A stretch of 64,000 bases of DNA. Source: an uncultured Eubacterium sp. (lineage in GTDB: Bacteria; Bacillota; Clostridia; Oscillospirales; Acutalibacteraceae). Below are positions 15,196 to 24,627 of the stretch, piece after piece. The translations under genes were made by a program, and so were the position numbers. The stretch lies in the NCBI GenBank assembly GCA_910577195.1, contig CAJTLP010000001.1, forward strand, positions 186,001-250,000, read 5' to 3'. The first letter of the stretch is position 1, and each line of letters opens with the position of its first letter. The notes under the pieces were generated by a model, which did not search any database, was not told where the DNA came from, and worked only from the letters and a program-made list of their open reading frames with translations.

Positions 15196-17988
15196 TTAGT
15201 CTAACTGATTCATTACCTCTGCACAATGTGCACAAAGTGTAGGATGCTCAGAGCTTTCTCCTACGGTATCGGAATATTTCCAGCAGCGTTCACATTTTTC
15301 ACCGTCTGCCTTTGATACAGAAACGGAAAGTCCTTCCACATCACCCTTGAATTCTCCCTCGCCGTTTGAAACGGTAACAGCTGATGTAATAAAGATTTCA
15401 GGGAGCTCTGCCTCAACAGACTTTAAGAAATCATAAAGCTCGCCATCTGCATAAAGAGATATTTTAGCTTCAAGAGGCTTACCGATAATTTTCTCATTTC
15501 TTGCAAGCTCAAGAGCCTTCTGAACGTCAACTCTTACAGCGTGAATCTTATCCCACTTCGCAATAAACGCTTCATCAGCTGCAATAAAATCAGCCTGAGG
15601 AATTTCATTAAAGAGCGGAGATTCAGGTTTTCTTGATGAATCATGTGGCATAGCAAGCCAGATTTCATCCGCAGTAAATGCAAGAATCGGTGTAAGTAAA
15701 AGTGTTAATGCGTCAAGAACTTTATAGAGAACTGTCTGTGCAGCACGTCTTGTATTACTGTTTGGAGCAGATGTATAAAGTCTGTCCTTGAGAACATCGA
15801 AATAGAAGTTACTCATATCAACAACGCAGAAATTATGAATTGCGTGTGAAACAGTATGATAATCGTAAACCTCATAGCTGTCGCGTGCAGTTTGTATAAT
15901 TTCATCAAGCTTCATCAAAGCATACTTGTCAAGTTCTTCAAGCTTATCATTCTCAACCATATCCTTATCCGGATCAAAATCGTAAAGATTACCGAGACAA
16001 TATCTTGCAGTATTTCTGAGCTTTCTGTAATTATCGGAAATCTGCTTGAGGATTTCCTTGCTGATACGGATATCAGCGTGATAATCAGCACTTGCAACCC
16101 AAAGACGGAGGATATCAGCACCATACTGACCAACGATTTCCTGAGGGTCAATACCATTTCCGAGTGACTTTGACATCTTTTTGCCTTCGCCGTCAACAGT
16201 CCAGCCGTGCGTGATAATCTGCTTGAACGGTGTGCCGTTGCCGCCTGCAACGGATGTAAGAAGTGAGGACTGGAACCAGCCTCTGTACTGGTCGGCACCC
16301 TCCATATAAACATCGGCAGGACGCTTTAAATAAGGTCTTTTTTCACATACAGCCTGATGAGAAGAGCCTGAATCAAACCATACGTCCATGATATCCTTTT
16401 CCTTGTCAAAGCCCTTGTCACTTCCGCAATGAGGACACTTAAAGCCTTCAGGAAGGAAATACTCGGCATCGTGTGCATACCACGCATTTGAGCCTTCCTC
16501 GCCGAAAATCTTTGAAATTTTCATCATAACATCATTGTCAATGATTTCCTTGCCGCAGTCCTGACAATATACAACTGGGATAGGAACGCCCCATTTTCTC
16601 TGACGGGAGATACACCAGTCCGCTCTTTCCTGAACCATTGACTGAAGTCTGTCCTTACCCCATTCAGGGAACCATTTTACTTCCTCAGCAGCCTTTACTG
16701 CCTCGTCCTTGAAATCATCTACTGAACAGAACCACTGGCTTGTGGCACGGAAGATAACAGGCTTGTGACAGCGCCAGCAATGTGGGTACTGGTGTTCAAT
16801 CTTCTTAAGTGCAAAGAGTGCACCAATCTCGTCAAGATGCATTGCAATCGGCTTGTTTGCCTCTTCTGTTGAAAGGCCTGCAAACTGACCTGCCTCCTCT
16901 GTGAGCTTACCCTTAGCATCAACAGGAACGATAATCGGAATTTCAGGATATTTTTTACAAACGATAAAGTCGTCAACACCATGACCCGGAGCAGTATGAA
17001 CACAGCCGGTACCGCTTTCAAGTGTAACGTGATCACCTACAATAACAAGTGATGTGCGGTCAATGAACGGATGCTGAGTCTTCATATACTCAAGCTCTGA
17101 GCCTTTGATAATACCTACTGTTTCATAATCTGAAACACCTTTAGCCTCCATAGCGGCAGGAGCAAGGTCAGTAGCCATTACATAGTATTCATCGCCTGCT
17201 TTGATAAGTGAGTATTCATAGTTAGGACCAACACAGATTGCAACGTTTGCAGGAAGAGTCCAGGTCGTTGTTGTCCAGATAACAAAATAGGTTTTGGAAA
17301 GGTCAGCGCCCATTGCAGTGAGCTTGCCCATATCATCTGTTACGTTGAACTTAACATAGATTGAATGGCAAGGATCCTCAGCATATTCAATCTCTGCCTC
17401 AGCAAGAGCGGTATTACAATCAGGGCACCAGTAAACAGGCTTTAAGCCCTTGTAGATATAACCCTTTGAAGCCATTGTGGCAAATACCTTAATCTGCTCC
17501 TCTTCAAATTCCTTCTGAAGGGTGATATAAGGCTTATCCCACTCAGCAATGATGCCAAGTCTCTTAAAGGATTCACGCTGCAAATTCACATAATTCATAG
17601 CGGTATCGCGGCAGATTTCTCTGAGCTCAAGGTCAGTAATATTGCTGTCCGCAGTAATACCTGCCTTTTTTCTTGCAGCAAGCTCAGTCGGTAAACCGTG
17701 CGTATCCCAGCCGGGTACAAACGGTGACTGGAAGCCTGTCATATTCTTATATCTTACGATAAAATCCTTAATGGTTTTATTCAGTGCGTGACCGATATGG
17801 ATATCACCGTTTGCATACGGAGGGCCGTCGTGAAGAACAAATAAAGGCTTGCCCTCATTATTCTTCATAAGCTGTCTGTACTGATCATTTTTCTCCCAGC
17901 GTGCAAGGAATTCAGGCTCCCTTGCCGGAAGACCTGCTCGCATAGGGAATTCGGTTTTAGGTAAATTAAGTGTCTGATTATAATCCAT
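15196..17988 (-). CDS. ileS: Isoleucyl-tRNA synthetase
   Basis: Class I synthetase charging tRNA-Ile, with editing of misactivated valine. The 930-residue protein has HIGH at 64-67 (GDIHIGHAL), the CP1 editing domain with WTTTTWTLPANVAI and a GHGVDDF region, KMSKS at 604-608 (GKKMSKSLGNG), an anticodon-binding helical domain, and a C-terminal zinc finger CERCWKY...CAHC. The type with C-terminal zinc finger is the usual bacterial (mupirocin-sensitive) class. No T-box leader was found in the 39 bases before it; it lies directly behind divIVA, so it is read from the upstream operon. Confidence 0.98.
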   Translation of the reverse strand: MDYNQTLNLPKTEFPMRAGLPAREPEFLARWEKNDQYRQLMKNNEGKPLFVLHDGPPYANGDIHIGHALNKTIKDFIVRYKNMTGFQSPFVPGWDTHGLPTELAARKKAGITADSNITDLELREICRDTAMNYVNLQRESFKRLGIIAEWDKPYITLQKEFEEEQIKVFATMASKGYIYKGLKPVYWCPDCNTALAEAEIEYAEDPCHSIYVKFNVTDDMGKLTAMGADLSKTYFVIWTTTTWTLPANVAICVGPNYEYSLIKAGDEYYVMATDLAPAAMEAKGVSDYETVGIIKGSELEYMKTQHPFIDRTSLVIVGDHVTLESGTGCVHTAPGHGVDDFIVCKKYPEIPIIVPVDAKGKLTEEAGQFAGLSTEEANKPIAMHLDEIGALFALKKIEHQYPHCWRCHKPVIFRATSQWFCSVDDFKDEAVKAAEEVKWFPEWGKDRLQSMVQERADWCISRQRKWGVPIPVVYCQDCGKEIIDNDVMMKISKIFGEEGSNAWYAHDAEYFLPEGFKCPHCGSDKGFDKEKDIMDVWFDSGSSHQAVCEKRPYLKRPADVYMEGADQYRGWFQSSLLTSVAGGNGTPFKQIITHGWTVDGEGKKMSKSLGNGIDPQEIVGQYGADILRLWVASADYHADIRISKEILKQISDNYRKLRNTARYCLGNLYDFDPDKDMVENDKLEELDKYALMKLDEIIQTARDSYEVYDYHTVSHAIHNFCVVDMSNFYFDVLKDRLYTSAPNSNTRRAAQTVLYKVLDALTLLLTPILAFTADEIWLAMPHDSSRKPESPLFNEIPQADFIAADEAFIAKWDKIHAVRVDVQKALELARNEKIIGKPLEAKISLYADGELYDFLKSVEAELPEIFITSAVTVSNGEGEFKGDVEGLSVSVSKADGEKCERCWKYSDTVGESSEHPTLCAHCAEVMNQLD

Positions 17989-18027
17989 TATATATGCTCC
18001 TTAATAAGTTGCGGTAATCAACTTAGT

Positions 18028-19275
18028 TTATTTTTTCTTTTTGAAGAACCCTTTGAATCTTGAGCCTTCATCCTCTTCTTCATCGTCATCCGGCGGAATT
18101 AATGAGATTGTTTCATTTGTTCTCTCATTTTCCTTTTTAACATTAAAGTAATTTTCAAAAGGCATTGCACTTTCAAATTCAGGCTCATCTTCAATTACAG
18201 GAATTGTTTTTGCACCTTCTTCAATCGGTGTGATTTCATCCGCAGTAAAAGCATCAATTGCGTTTGAAACCTCTTCCTCGGAAACAGGCTCATCCTCAGC
18301 CTCGCGAAGCGGTGCATATGTATCTGATGATTCAAGCTCATCAATAATTTCGTCTACCTCATCCATTTCGCTTAAACCAGACTGCTCTTCAGCGTCATCG
18401 GAAATCTCTTCAATCTCCTCAACCTCAGAAACTTCTTCTTCGCCGTTCTCTTCAATTTCGTCCTCGTCAGCAGTCTCAACAGTCTCTTCAGCTGCTGCAT
18501 CCTGCTCAGGCTCTTCTGCGGTTTCAGGCTCAGCTTCATCACCCACAACCTCAGCAATATTTTCCATTAAAGTGTTCAGCTCTTTTTCAAGCTCCTCAAT
18601 TCTTTCGCTGTCCTTTTCAAAGGTATCAGGTTCACTCACCATATCCTTAAGCTTATCAAGCTGAGCCTCATAGAGACCGACAAGTGTTGCTCTGAAATCC
18701 TTTGACTCATCTCTGAGCTTTGAAACGATTTCGGAATGGTAATCCTTTTCAGCCTTTGCTTTATTTACAATTTCGCCTGCAAGCTTTCTTGCCTGTGAAA
18801 GCGCATTGCCTGCAACAACTCTTGCACTGTCAATTGCTTCATTTGCTTTCTTCTGTGCCTCGGAGACAATCTCGTCTGCTGCCTGCGCCTTTTCCTTTGT
18901 AAGACCTGCAACATACTCTCTTGCCTCTCCGATAATTTTGTCTGCTTTCTCCTTAGCGTCAACAACCGTCTGCTGTGCAGATGCAGCTGAATCAGCAAGT
19001 GATTTGTCAGCCTTTTCCTTAGCCTCACGAGTTACCTGTGAAGCCATTTTCTGTGCAGTAATAAGAGCTGTTTTGATTGAATCCTCATCTGCACGGTATT
19101 CCTCAATACGGTTTGCAAGCACCTCCATCTTACGATAAAGCTCCTTGTTTTCATCAAAGATTGCCTCATAGGATTCTATGATGTCAAGAAGAAGTTCATT
19201 AACCTCATCTCTGTCATAGCCGCCGCTTTCAACGGTTGATATCTTTTTTTCACGAATCTGGCTTGGTGTAATCAT
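18028..19275 (-). CDS. divIVA: DivIVA-family cell division/polarity protein
   Basis: DivIVA binds curved membrane at division sites and poles and recruits division and wall factors. The N-terminal lipid-binding domain is clear (MITPSQIREKKISTVESGGY, then DRDEVNELLLDIIESYE). A coiled coil follows to about residue 235, with Ala/Lys-rich heptads. Residues ~235-350 are extremely acidic, rich in Glu, Asp and Ser, and unlike the short DivIVA of Bacillus (~165 residues); the 415-residue total is long. The tail ends in a basic RFKGFFKKKK. It sits between sepF and ileS as in many Firmicutes. The ATG follows GGAG. Confidence 0.93.
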   Translation of the reverse strand: MITPSQIREKKISTVESGGYDRDEVNELLLDIIESYEAIFDENKELYRKMEVLANRIEEYRADEDSIKTALITAQKMASQVTREAKEKADKSLADSAASAQQTVVDAKEKADKIIGEAREYVAGLTKEKAQAADEIVSEAQKKANEAIDSARVVAGNALSQARKLAGEIVNKAKAEKDYHSEIVSKLRDESKDFRATLVGLYEAQLDKLKDMVSEPDTFEKDSERIEELEKELNTLMENIAEVVGDEAEPETAEEPEQDAAAEETVETADEDEIEENGEEEVSEVEEIEEISDDAEEQSGLSEMDEVDEIIDELESSDTYAPLREAEDEPVSEEEVSNAIDAFTADEITPIEEGAKTIPVIEDEPEFESAMPFENYFNVKKENERTNETISLIPPDDDEEEDEGSRFKGFFKKKK

Positions 19276-19296
19276 AACATATTCTCCTTCACATTG

Positions 19297-19800
19297 TTAC
19301 ATAAACATACCATTATTTTCAAGCTCGTCTATCAAATCACCCATAACATCAACATTATAAGGAGTTATGATATATGTGCTGTTGGCAACTCTCTTTATCT
19401 GACCGTTACTTGCATACGCCACACCGCTTAAGAAATCAAGCAGTCTGCGTGCTATATCACGGTTTGTGCTTTCAAGATTCAGAACGACTGTACGCTTTGC
19501 ATTCAGATTATCTGCAATAGAAGCAGCCTCCTCAAAACGCTCAGGCTTTACAAGCACAACCTGAAGCTGCGTTGTTGTGTGGATATTAACCACCTTATCA
19601 CTTTCGTGGCGGCGCATACGCGGCCTCTCTGTATAACGCTCCTCGCGTTCAGGCTTTTCACGGTTTCTTTCACGTCGGCTCGTTCTTTCAGGAGGATCAA
19701 TTCCTATACTGCTGCCGCCTTCATTACTATCATAGAAATCATCAAAATCGTCACCATCACTGTCTGACACGATCTCTTTAATCTTATCAAAAAATCCCAT
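19297..19800 (-). CDS. sepF: Cell division protein SepF
   Basis: SepF polymerises into rings, bundles FtsZ filaments and tethers them to the membrane. The 167-residue protein has an N-terminal amphipathic membrane-targeting helix (MGFFDKIKEIVS), a disordered Asp- and Arg-rich linker of about 70 residues, and the C-terminal SepF core starting at VNIHTTTQLQVVLVKPERFEEA, including LNAKRTVVLNLE and the RRLLDFLSGVAYASNG motif. Gene order yggS-sepF-divIVA-ileS matches the classic Gram-positive division cluster. Confidence 0.95.
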   Translation of the reverse strand: MGFFDKIKEIVSDSDGDDFDDFYDSNEGGSSIGIDPPERTSRRERNREKPEREERYTERPRMRRHESDKVVNIHTTTQLQVVLVKPERFEEAASIADNLNAKRTVVLNLESTNRDIARRLLDFLSGVAYASNGQIKRVANSTYIITPYNVDVMGDLIDELENNGMFM

Positions 19801-19823
19801 ATTCCTCTCCTTATCTATAAGCT

Positions 19824-20552
19824 TTAAAAGTATTTTCTTGCACCGAAGATGGCTGAGCCAACTCTGACTATATTTGAACCGTTGGAAATGGCAGATTCAA
19901 AATCTCCGCTCATTCCCATTGATAAAATATTCATATTTATATTATCTAATTTTTTACTCTTAATGTCAATGAAAGATTGATACATTGTGCTGAAATATTC
20001 ACTGACCTCTTTTTCCGTGTCACAAATCGGAGGAATCGTCATAAGACCGTTAATCTTAATATGATCCATTGCAGCGATTTCAAGAAGAAGCTCCTCGAGC
20101 TGCTCAATATAAATACCGCTCTTTGAGTCCTCCCTGCCCACATTCACCTCAACAAGAATGTTTGTTGTAACACCCTTATTTGCGGACACCCGGCTGATTT
20201 CCTTTGCGAGCTTAACAGAATCAACGGATTCAATCATATCAACCTCGCCCACAATCTGCTTAACCTTATTGGTCTGCAGATGTCCTATAAGGTGCTTCTC
20301 AACTCCGTCAAGATGAAGCTCGTCCTTTTTACCAAGATATTCCTGAACTCTGTTTTCACCTATTAAATCAGCACCCAAATCAAGCGCCCTGTTAATATAA
20401 ACACTTTCAACTGTCTTGGTAACTGCCATAAGCCTTACATCCTCAGGATTTCTGCCTGCCTTTATAGCAGCCTCCTCAATCCTCGACTTAATGGCTTTGT
20501 AATTGTCCTCGACGGCTCTGAGCCTGTTCTCATCAACTGTAAATTTTTCCAT
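19824..20552 (-). CDS. yggS: YggS-family pyridoxal phosphate homeostasis protein
   Basis: PLP-binding protein without known enzyme activity that controls free PLP and so affects amino- and keto-acid pools. The 242-residue length is typical. PLP-binding Lys lies in VRLMAVTKTVE near residue 46; family signatures IGENRVQEYLGK, HLIGHLQTNKVK, VNVGREDSKSGI, LSMGMSGDFESAISNGSNIVRVGSAIFG follow in order. The ATG lies 20 bases inside the end of the HlyD-like gene, with AAAGGAACGG ahead of it. A neighbour of sepF in most Gram-positives. Confidence 0.95.
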   Translation of the reverse strand: MEKFTVDENRLRAVEDNYKAIKSRIEEAAIKAGRNPEDVRLMAVTKTVESVYINRALDLGADLIGENRVQEYLGKKDELHLDGVEKHLIGHLQTNKVKQIVGEVDMIESVDSVKLAKEISRVSANKGVTTNILVEVNVGREDSKSGIYIEQLEELLLEIAAMDHIKINGLMTIPPICDTEKEVSEYFSTMYQSFIDIKSKKLDNINMNILSMGMSGDFESAISNGSNIVRVGSAIFGARKYF

Positions 20553-21798
20553 CGTGCAAATCCGTTCCTTTCGTTATAATCTGGTCATAAAAACGAATAG
20601 AATTGCTGTTTTCAGGATCATTCTCAAAAATAGCATAATCCTTCGTTGAATAAACTATATTACCCTGCCTTTTGGCAACCTGATTTGAAATGAGTGCATA
20701 TACACACTTATTTCCCTCGTCATCAACATGAATTGCAGAGGCAGGAACCTTAAAGCCTGTATATTCATTATATCTTATTTCAATATTTTCAAGACGCATG
20801 GAGGTTATCTGACTGTTCATTTCCGAGCAGCGTAAAATCAGAACCGTTTCCGTTACGCCGAGATCGGTATCCGCACCACTGACCACCTGACAGTCCAGCA
20901 CCTCATCACTTGATTTAATCGCAACACTCAATGTATCGCCATTCTTTATTCCTTTTACCGCATCTGCAGGAACAATACAGCAGAAGTACCATTCATAGCT
21001 TGTAATCAATTTACCGAAGCTGCTCTGTGCACTCTGTGACTGCGATACCTTGTCGATATATCCCTGCAGTGTTTTTGCATCCAGACTGCTTACTTTTTTG
21101 TAATCCGCTATATTCTCAAAGCCGTCGGTATAGGAAGAAAAAATTCCGGATTCATCTGCCGTTACATAACCGACAGGCTTGCAGCTTTCCGTATTAATGG
21201 AATTGATCTGTGACTGCAAATCAGCCTTTATCTGTGAAAAGTCAACGTTTTTACCGATAATCATCTGACGTCTTGTCAGCTTATCGTTAAGCTCATCCGA
21301 ACAATCGGAAATACTGCCGAAGGAATTGCTGTTCACCGCACGGATATAATCATTCACATCACTTAAGATATCCTTATCAATGCTCGCCACATCGGTTGCC
21401 ATACCTGCCGCCTTGCTCTCAAGCTCAATATAATAATCGAGCTGGCTGTGAAGCTCCTCCGCCGCTGAATACTGCTTTGCATTTTCCTCTGAGGAAAAGA
21501 CCATTGCAACATTTCCACCGACCTTAACCTTTTCACCGTTTTCAACACCGGCAACCGTTATGCCGCCTGAGCCGCCGTCAATGGTGTGCTCGTCCCTTAC
21601 AACAAGTGCTTTGGCATCCACTGTTTCATATACAGTAGATGTAACGGCCGTAATCGTTTCCACATCAACGTGGGTAGCACTGTAGCATTCATAAAAAATG
21701 TAGCCTGCAATAATAAGAAGAACAATAACAACCGCAGCAATATCACCGCGTATCTTATTAGGATTTTTATTCACTTTTTCCTTTTCGGATGTTCTCAT
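20533..21798 (-). CDS. HlyD-like membrane-anchored protein of the division cluster
   Basis: A 421-residue protein with a short basic cytoplasmic tail, one membrane helix at about residues 20-38, then an extracytoplasmic part resembling HlyD/RND membrane-fusion adaptors: the biotinyl-lipoyl-like half motif VAGVENGEKVKVGGNVAMVFS near residue 80, a helical hairpin at ~110-230, and a beta-barrel region after ~265. No transporter partner lies beside it. It is found upstream of yggS-sepF in related Clostridia to my knowledge, so it may serve division or wall assembly rather than efflux. The gene starts 32 bases before the miaA stop behind GAGG and overlaps yggS by 20 bases. Confidence 0.72.
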   Translation of the reverse strand: MRTSEKEKVNKNPNKIRGDIAAVVIVLLIIAGYIFYECYSATHVDVETITAVTSTVYETVDAKALVVRDEHTIDGGSGGITVAGVENGEKVKVGGNVAMVFSSEENAKQYSAAEELHSQLDYYIELESKAAGMATDVASIDKDILSDVNDYIRAVNSNSFGSISDCSDELNDKLTRRQMIIGKNVDFSQIKADLQSQINSINTESCKPVGYVTADESGIFSSYTDGFENIADYKKVSSLDAKTLQGYIDKVSQSQSAQSSFGKLITSYEWYFCCIVPADAVKGIKNGDTLSVAIKSSDEVLDCQVVSGADTDLGVTETVLILRCSEMNSQITSMRLENIEIRYNEYTGFKVPASAIHVDDEGNKCVYALISNQVAKRQGNIVYSTKDYAIFENDPENSNSIRFYDQIITKGTDLHDGKIYS

Positions 21799-22708
21799 TT
21801 ATAAAATCCTCACAATAATCAATTGCCGTTTCTATCATTTTATCAAATCCCATAACATCAGGATTTAACACAACTGTGTCTCTGCGTCTTTTAAACCAGG
21901 TTATCTGACGCTTTGCATAATTTCTTGTCTTTTGTTTCAGATGTTCAAGAGCGTCATCAAGTGAACACGCACCATTGAAATACGGTACAAGCTCCTTATG
22001 CCCTATCGCCTGTGCTGAGGTGCCTGTGCTTTTCTGCAGATTTTTCCTTGCCTCCTGCACCAAGCCCTGCTCAACCATCAAATCAACTCTTTTATTGATT
22101 CTGCTGTAAAGCACCTGCCTGTCCTGATAGCTCAGAACAAAATACAGCACATCATAAGGCGTCTGCACCCTGCGTGAATTCAGATTCTGCTGTGTTTTGC
22201 TTGTACCCGCGTAATAAAGCTCCAGTGCTCTGACAACTCTTTTTTTATTATTCTTATGTATATCCCCTGCCGATTCAGGATCAAGTCTTACAAGCTCTTC
22301 GTAAAGCTCATCAGCATCCTTCTGCATCAGCTCCTCTCGAAGCTTATAGTCCGTTTCACTGTCCTCAAAAATGATATTGTCAACAAGACTGTCAATAAAT
22401 AAGCCTGTTCCGCCGACGATAACAGGGATTTTGCCCCTTTCGGTTATCTCGTCAATTTTTTTTCTTGCCAAATCACACCACATTGCGACGGAAAATTCCT
22501 TATCGTTATCCAGAAACTCTACCATATGGTGCACCGCCTGTGCCTTTTCCTCTGCTGTGGGGCAGGCAGTGGCAATGGGCATATTTTTGTAAACCTGCAT
22601 GGAATCGGCTGAAATAATTTCACCGTTTACCGCTTTTGCAATTTCAATACCCAGACCTGTTTTACCGGATGCAGTAGGACCTGCAACAACAATGATTTTT
22701 TTCTTCAT
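21767..22708 (-). CDS. miaA: tRNA dimethylallyltransferase
   Basis: Adds the dimethylallyl group to N6 of A37 in tRNAs reading UNN codons; MiaB, encoded some 5 kb upstream in the same direction, then methylthiolates it. The 313-residue protein begins MKKKIIVVAGPTASGKTGLG, a P-loop, then NGEIISADSMQVYKNM (DSxQ substrate motif), IVGGTGLFIDSL, and the C-terminal RNYAKRQITWFKRR motif. The longer in-frame start at 22747 lies inside mutL and gives an atypical N-terminus, so I chose 22708, eight bases after the mutL stop. Confidence 0.95.
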   Translation of the reverse strand: MKKKIIVVAGPTASGKTGLGIEIAKAVNGEIISADSMQVYKNMPIATACPTAEEKAQAVHHMVEFLDNDKEFSVAMWCDLARKKIDEITERGKIPVIVGGTGLFIDSLVDNIIFEDSETDYKLREELMQKDADELYEELVRLDPESAGDIHKNNKKRVVRALELYYAGTSKTQQNLNSRRVQTPYDVLYFVLSYQDRQVLYSRINKRVDLMVEQGLVQEARKNLQKSTGTSAQAIGHKELVPYFNGACSLDDALEHLKQKTRNYAKRQITWFKRRRDTVVLNPDVMGFDKMIETAIDYCEDFINENIRKGKSE

Positions 22709-22715
22709 AACATCA

Positions 22716-24590
22716 TTACACTCTTCCGAACTGCTTTTCAATATCATATTTTGATATCTTGATAAACACAGGTCTTCCGTGAGGGCAAAAGCGTATCTCA
22801 GGCATAGAAAGAAGCTTTTTCACAAACAGCTCCTGCTCCTGCGGCGTTGTTTTATCCCCTGCCTTCACTGCACCGCGACAGGAGGCAGAATGATAAATCC
22901 AGTCGATTTTATCAGGCAGAATATCTGTTTTATGTTCAAGCAGCTTCTGAGCTATTTCTGTAATAAGGTCCTTGACATCGCTGTCACCCACAAGAGATGG
23001 AACTGCACGTACGACTACCGTACTTTCACCAAAGGGCTCTGTTTCAAATCCGCATTGATTTAAAAGCTCGGCATTTTCAGTAACAGTATCAAACTCATCC
23101 TTTGAAAGATTTACCGCAACAGGTGCTAAAAGCATCTGCGCCTCAACTGTGCTCTGTGCCTTAAACCTTTCATAATTCATACGCTCGTGTGCCGCGTGTT
23201 TATCTATAAAGTAAAGCTCCTTGTCAATCTCAACAATCAGATATGTTTTAAAGGCTTCACCGACTAATCTGAAGGAAATATTTTCACCATCGTCAACGAT
23301 GATGCGTTTATCATCCTGCTCTATCTCCTCTTCCTGCTGCTTTATGGGAACAGTGAATTCTTCAGGCTCAACTGCCTGAATAACAGGAATTTTTACTACC
23401 TCTGATTCTTCTGCCTTGCCTGAAAAATCTCTTGTCGGTGCACTGACTCTCCAGAAATCCTTTTCAGGTTCAGCTCTGAAGGTCTGCTGAACAGGCTTAT
23501 CCTCCTTTTTCTTAAAGAAATCAATTTTTGAGGAATAGCTCTTTTCAGGAATATCATAAACCTGTTCAATCGTTGGTGTAAATGCTGCCTCTTTTACCGT
23601 GCGATCTGCCTCAACAGCGGACTTAACACCATAATATATTAAATCGAATATTGGCTTTTCGTTGGCAAAACGGACTTCAATTTTAGCAGGATGAACATTG
23701 ACATCAACAAGTGACGGATTCAGCTCAATGTTCAGTACGCACATAGGAAATCTGCCAACCATGATTGAATTTTTATATGCCTGCTCAAGAGCCGCCATTG
23801 CAGTCTGTGACTTTATAAGTCTTCCGTTTATAAAGAAAAACTGCATTGCTCTGCTTTTTCTTGACGATGTGGGCTTTGATGCAAAGCCAGTTATCCTCAT
23901 ATTTTCATAACTGTAATCAACAGGAATAAGAGCATCGCTGACATCTCTTCCGAACACCGAATAAATAGTTGAAATCAGCTCGCCACTGCCTGATGTAATC
24001 AGCACCTGCTTGCCGTCACGAATGAATCTGAAGGAAATATCGGGGTGAGATATTGCCATTCTGTCCACTATACCTGCAACGGAATTACCCTCTGTAACAT
24101 CCTTTTTCAGGAATTTCATTCTTGCAGGTGTATTAAAAAATATGTCACGTACAACGATTGTTGTGCCCTTAGGGCATCCTGCATTATCAAAGGAAATCTC
24201 CTCGCCGCCTGCGATTTCATACCTTGTGCCGAAATCCTCATTTTCAGCCTTTGTGAGAAGTTCAACCTTAGCTACTGCGGATATGGATGCCATAGCCTCA
24301 CCCCTGAAACCGAGAGTTGAGATTGAATTCAAATCGTCCTTCTGTGAAATTTTGCTTGTGGCATGAGAAACAAAAACCTTTTTGATATCATCCTTTTCTA
24401 TACCGCAGCCGTCATCTGTGATACGGATATATGTAGAACCGCCGTTTTTGATTTCAACAGTAATATTCTTTGCACCTGCATCGACAGAATTTTCTATCAT
24501 TTCCTTGACAATTGACGAAGGACGCTCCACCACCTCACCTGCTGCTATGAGCTGATATATTTCCTTTGGCAAAACATTAATTTTAGGCAT
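22716..24590 (-). CDS. mutL: DNA mismatch repair protein MutL
   Basis: GHKL ATPase that links MutS to downstream repair; Gram-positive MutL has a nicking endonuclease. The 624-residue protein has the N-terminal ATPase motifs IAAGEVVERPSSIVKEMIENSVDAGA, DDGCGI, TLGFRGEAMASIS, then GTTIVVRDIFFNTPAR. After a linker of ~120 residues the C-terminal domain carries DKHAAHERMNYE, matching the DxHAxxER endonuclease metal motif, SCRGAVKAGD and FCPHGRPVFI. It directly follows mutS with a 37-base gap. Confidence 0.96.
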   Translation of the reverse strand: MPKINVLPKEIYQLIAAGEVVERPSSIVKEMIENSVDAGAKNITVEIKNGGSTYIRITDDGCGIEKDDIKKVFVSHATSKISQKDDLNSISTLGFRGEAMASISAVAKVELLTKAENEDFGTRYEIAGGEEISFDNAGCPKGTTIVVRDIFFNTPARMKFLKKDVTEGNSVAGIVDRMAISHPDISFRFIRDGKQVLITSGSGELISTIYSVFGRDVSDALIPVDYSYENMRITGFASKPTSSRKSRAMQFFFINGRLIKSQTAMAALEQAYKNSIMVGRFPMCVLNIELNPSLVDVNVHPAKIEVRFANEKPIFDLIYYGVKSAVEADRTVKEAAFTPTIEQVYDIPEKSYSSKIDFFKKKEDKPVQQTFRAEPEKDFWRVSAPTRDFSGKAEESEVVKIPVIQAVEPEEFTVPIKQQEEEIEQDDKRIIVDDGENISFRLVGEAFKTYLIVEIDKELYFIDKHAAHERMNYERFKAQSTVEAQMLLAPVAVNLSKDEFDTVTENAELLNQCGFETEPFGESTVVVRAVPSLVGDSDVKDLITEIAQKLLEHKTDILPDKIDWIYHSASCRGAVKAGDKTTPQEQELFVKKLLSMPEIRFCPHGRPVFIKISKYDIEKQFGRV

Positions 24591-24627
24591 CGGAGCACCT
24601 CCCTTTCAATCGTAAATTTAATATATG

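Noticed and set aside
17989..18027. T-box leader before ileS
   Set aside because: Only 39 bases separate divIVA and ileS; no T-box sequence and no antiterminator is possible.
18230..18664. Ser-rich plus-strand frame opposite divIVA
   Set aside because: Made by the complement of the Glu-rich acidic segment; composition is almost all Ser.
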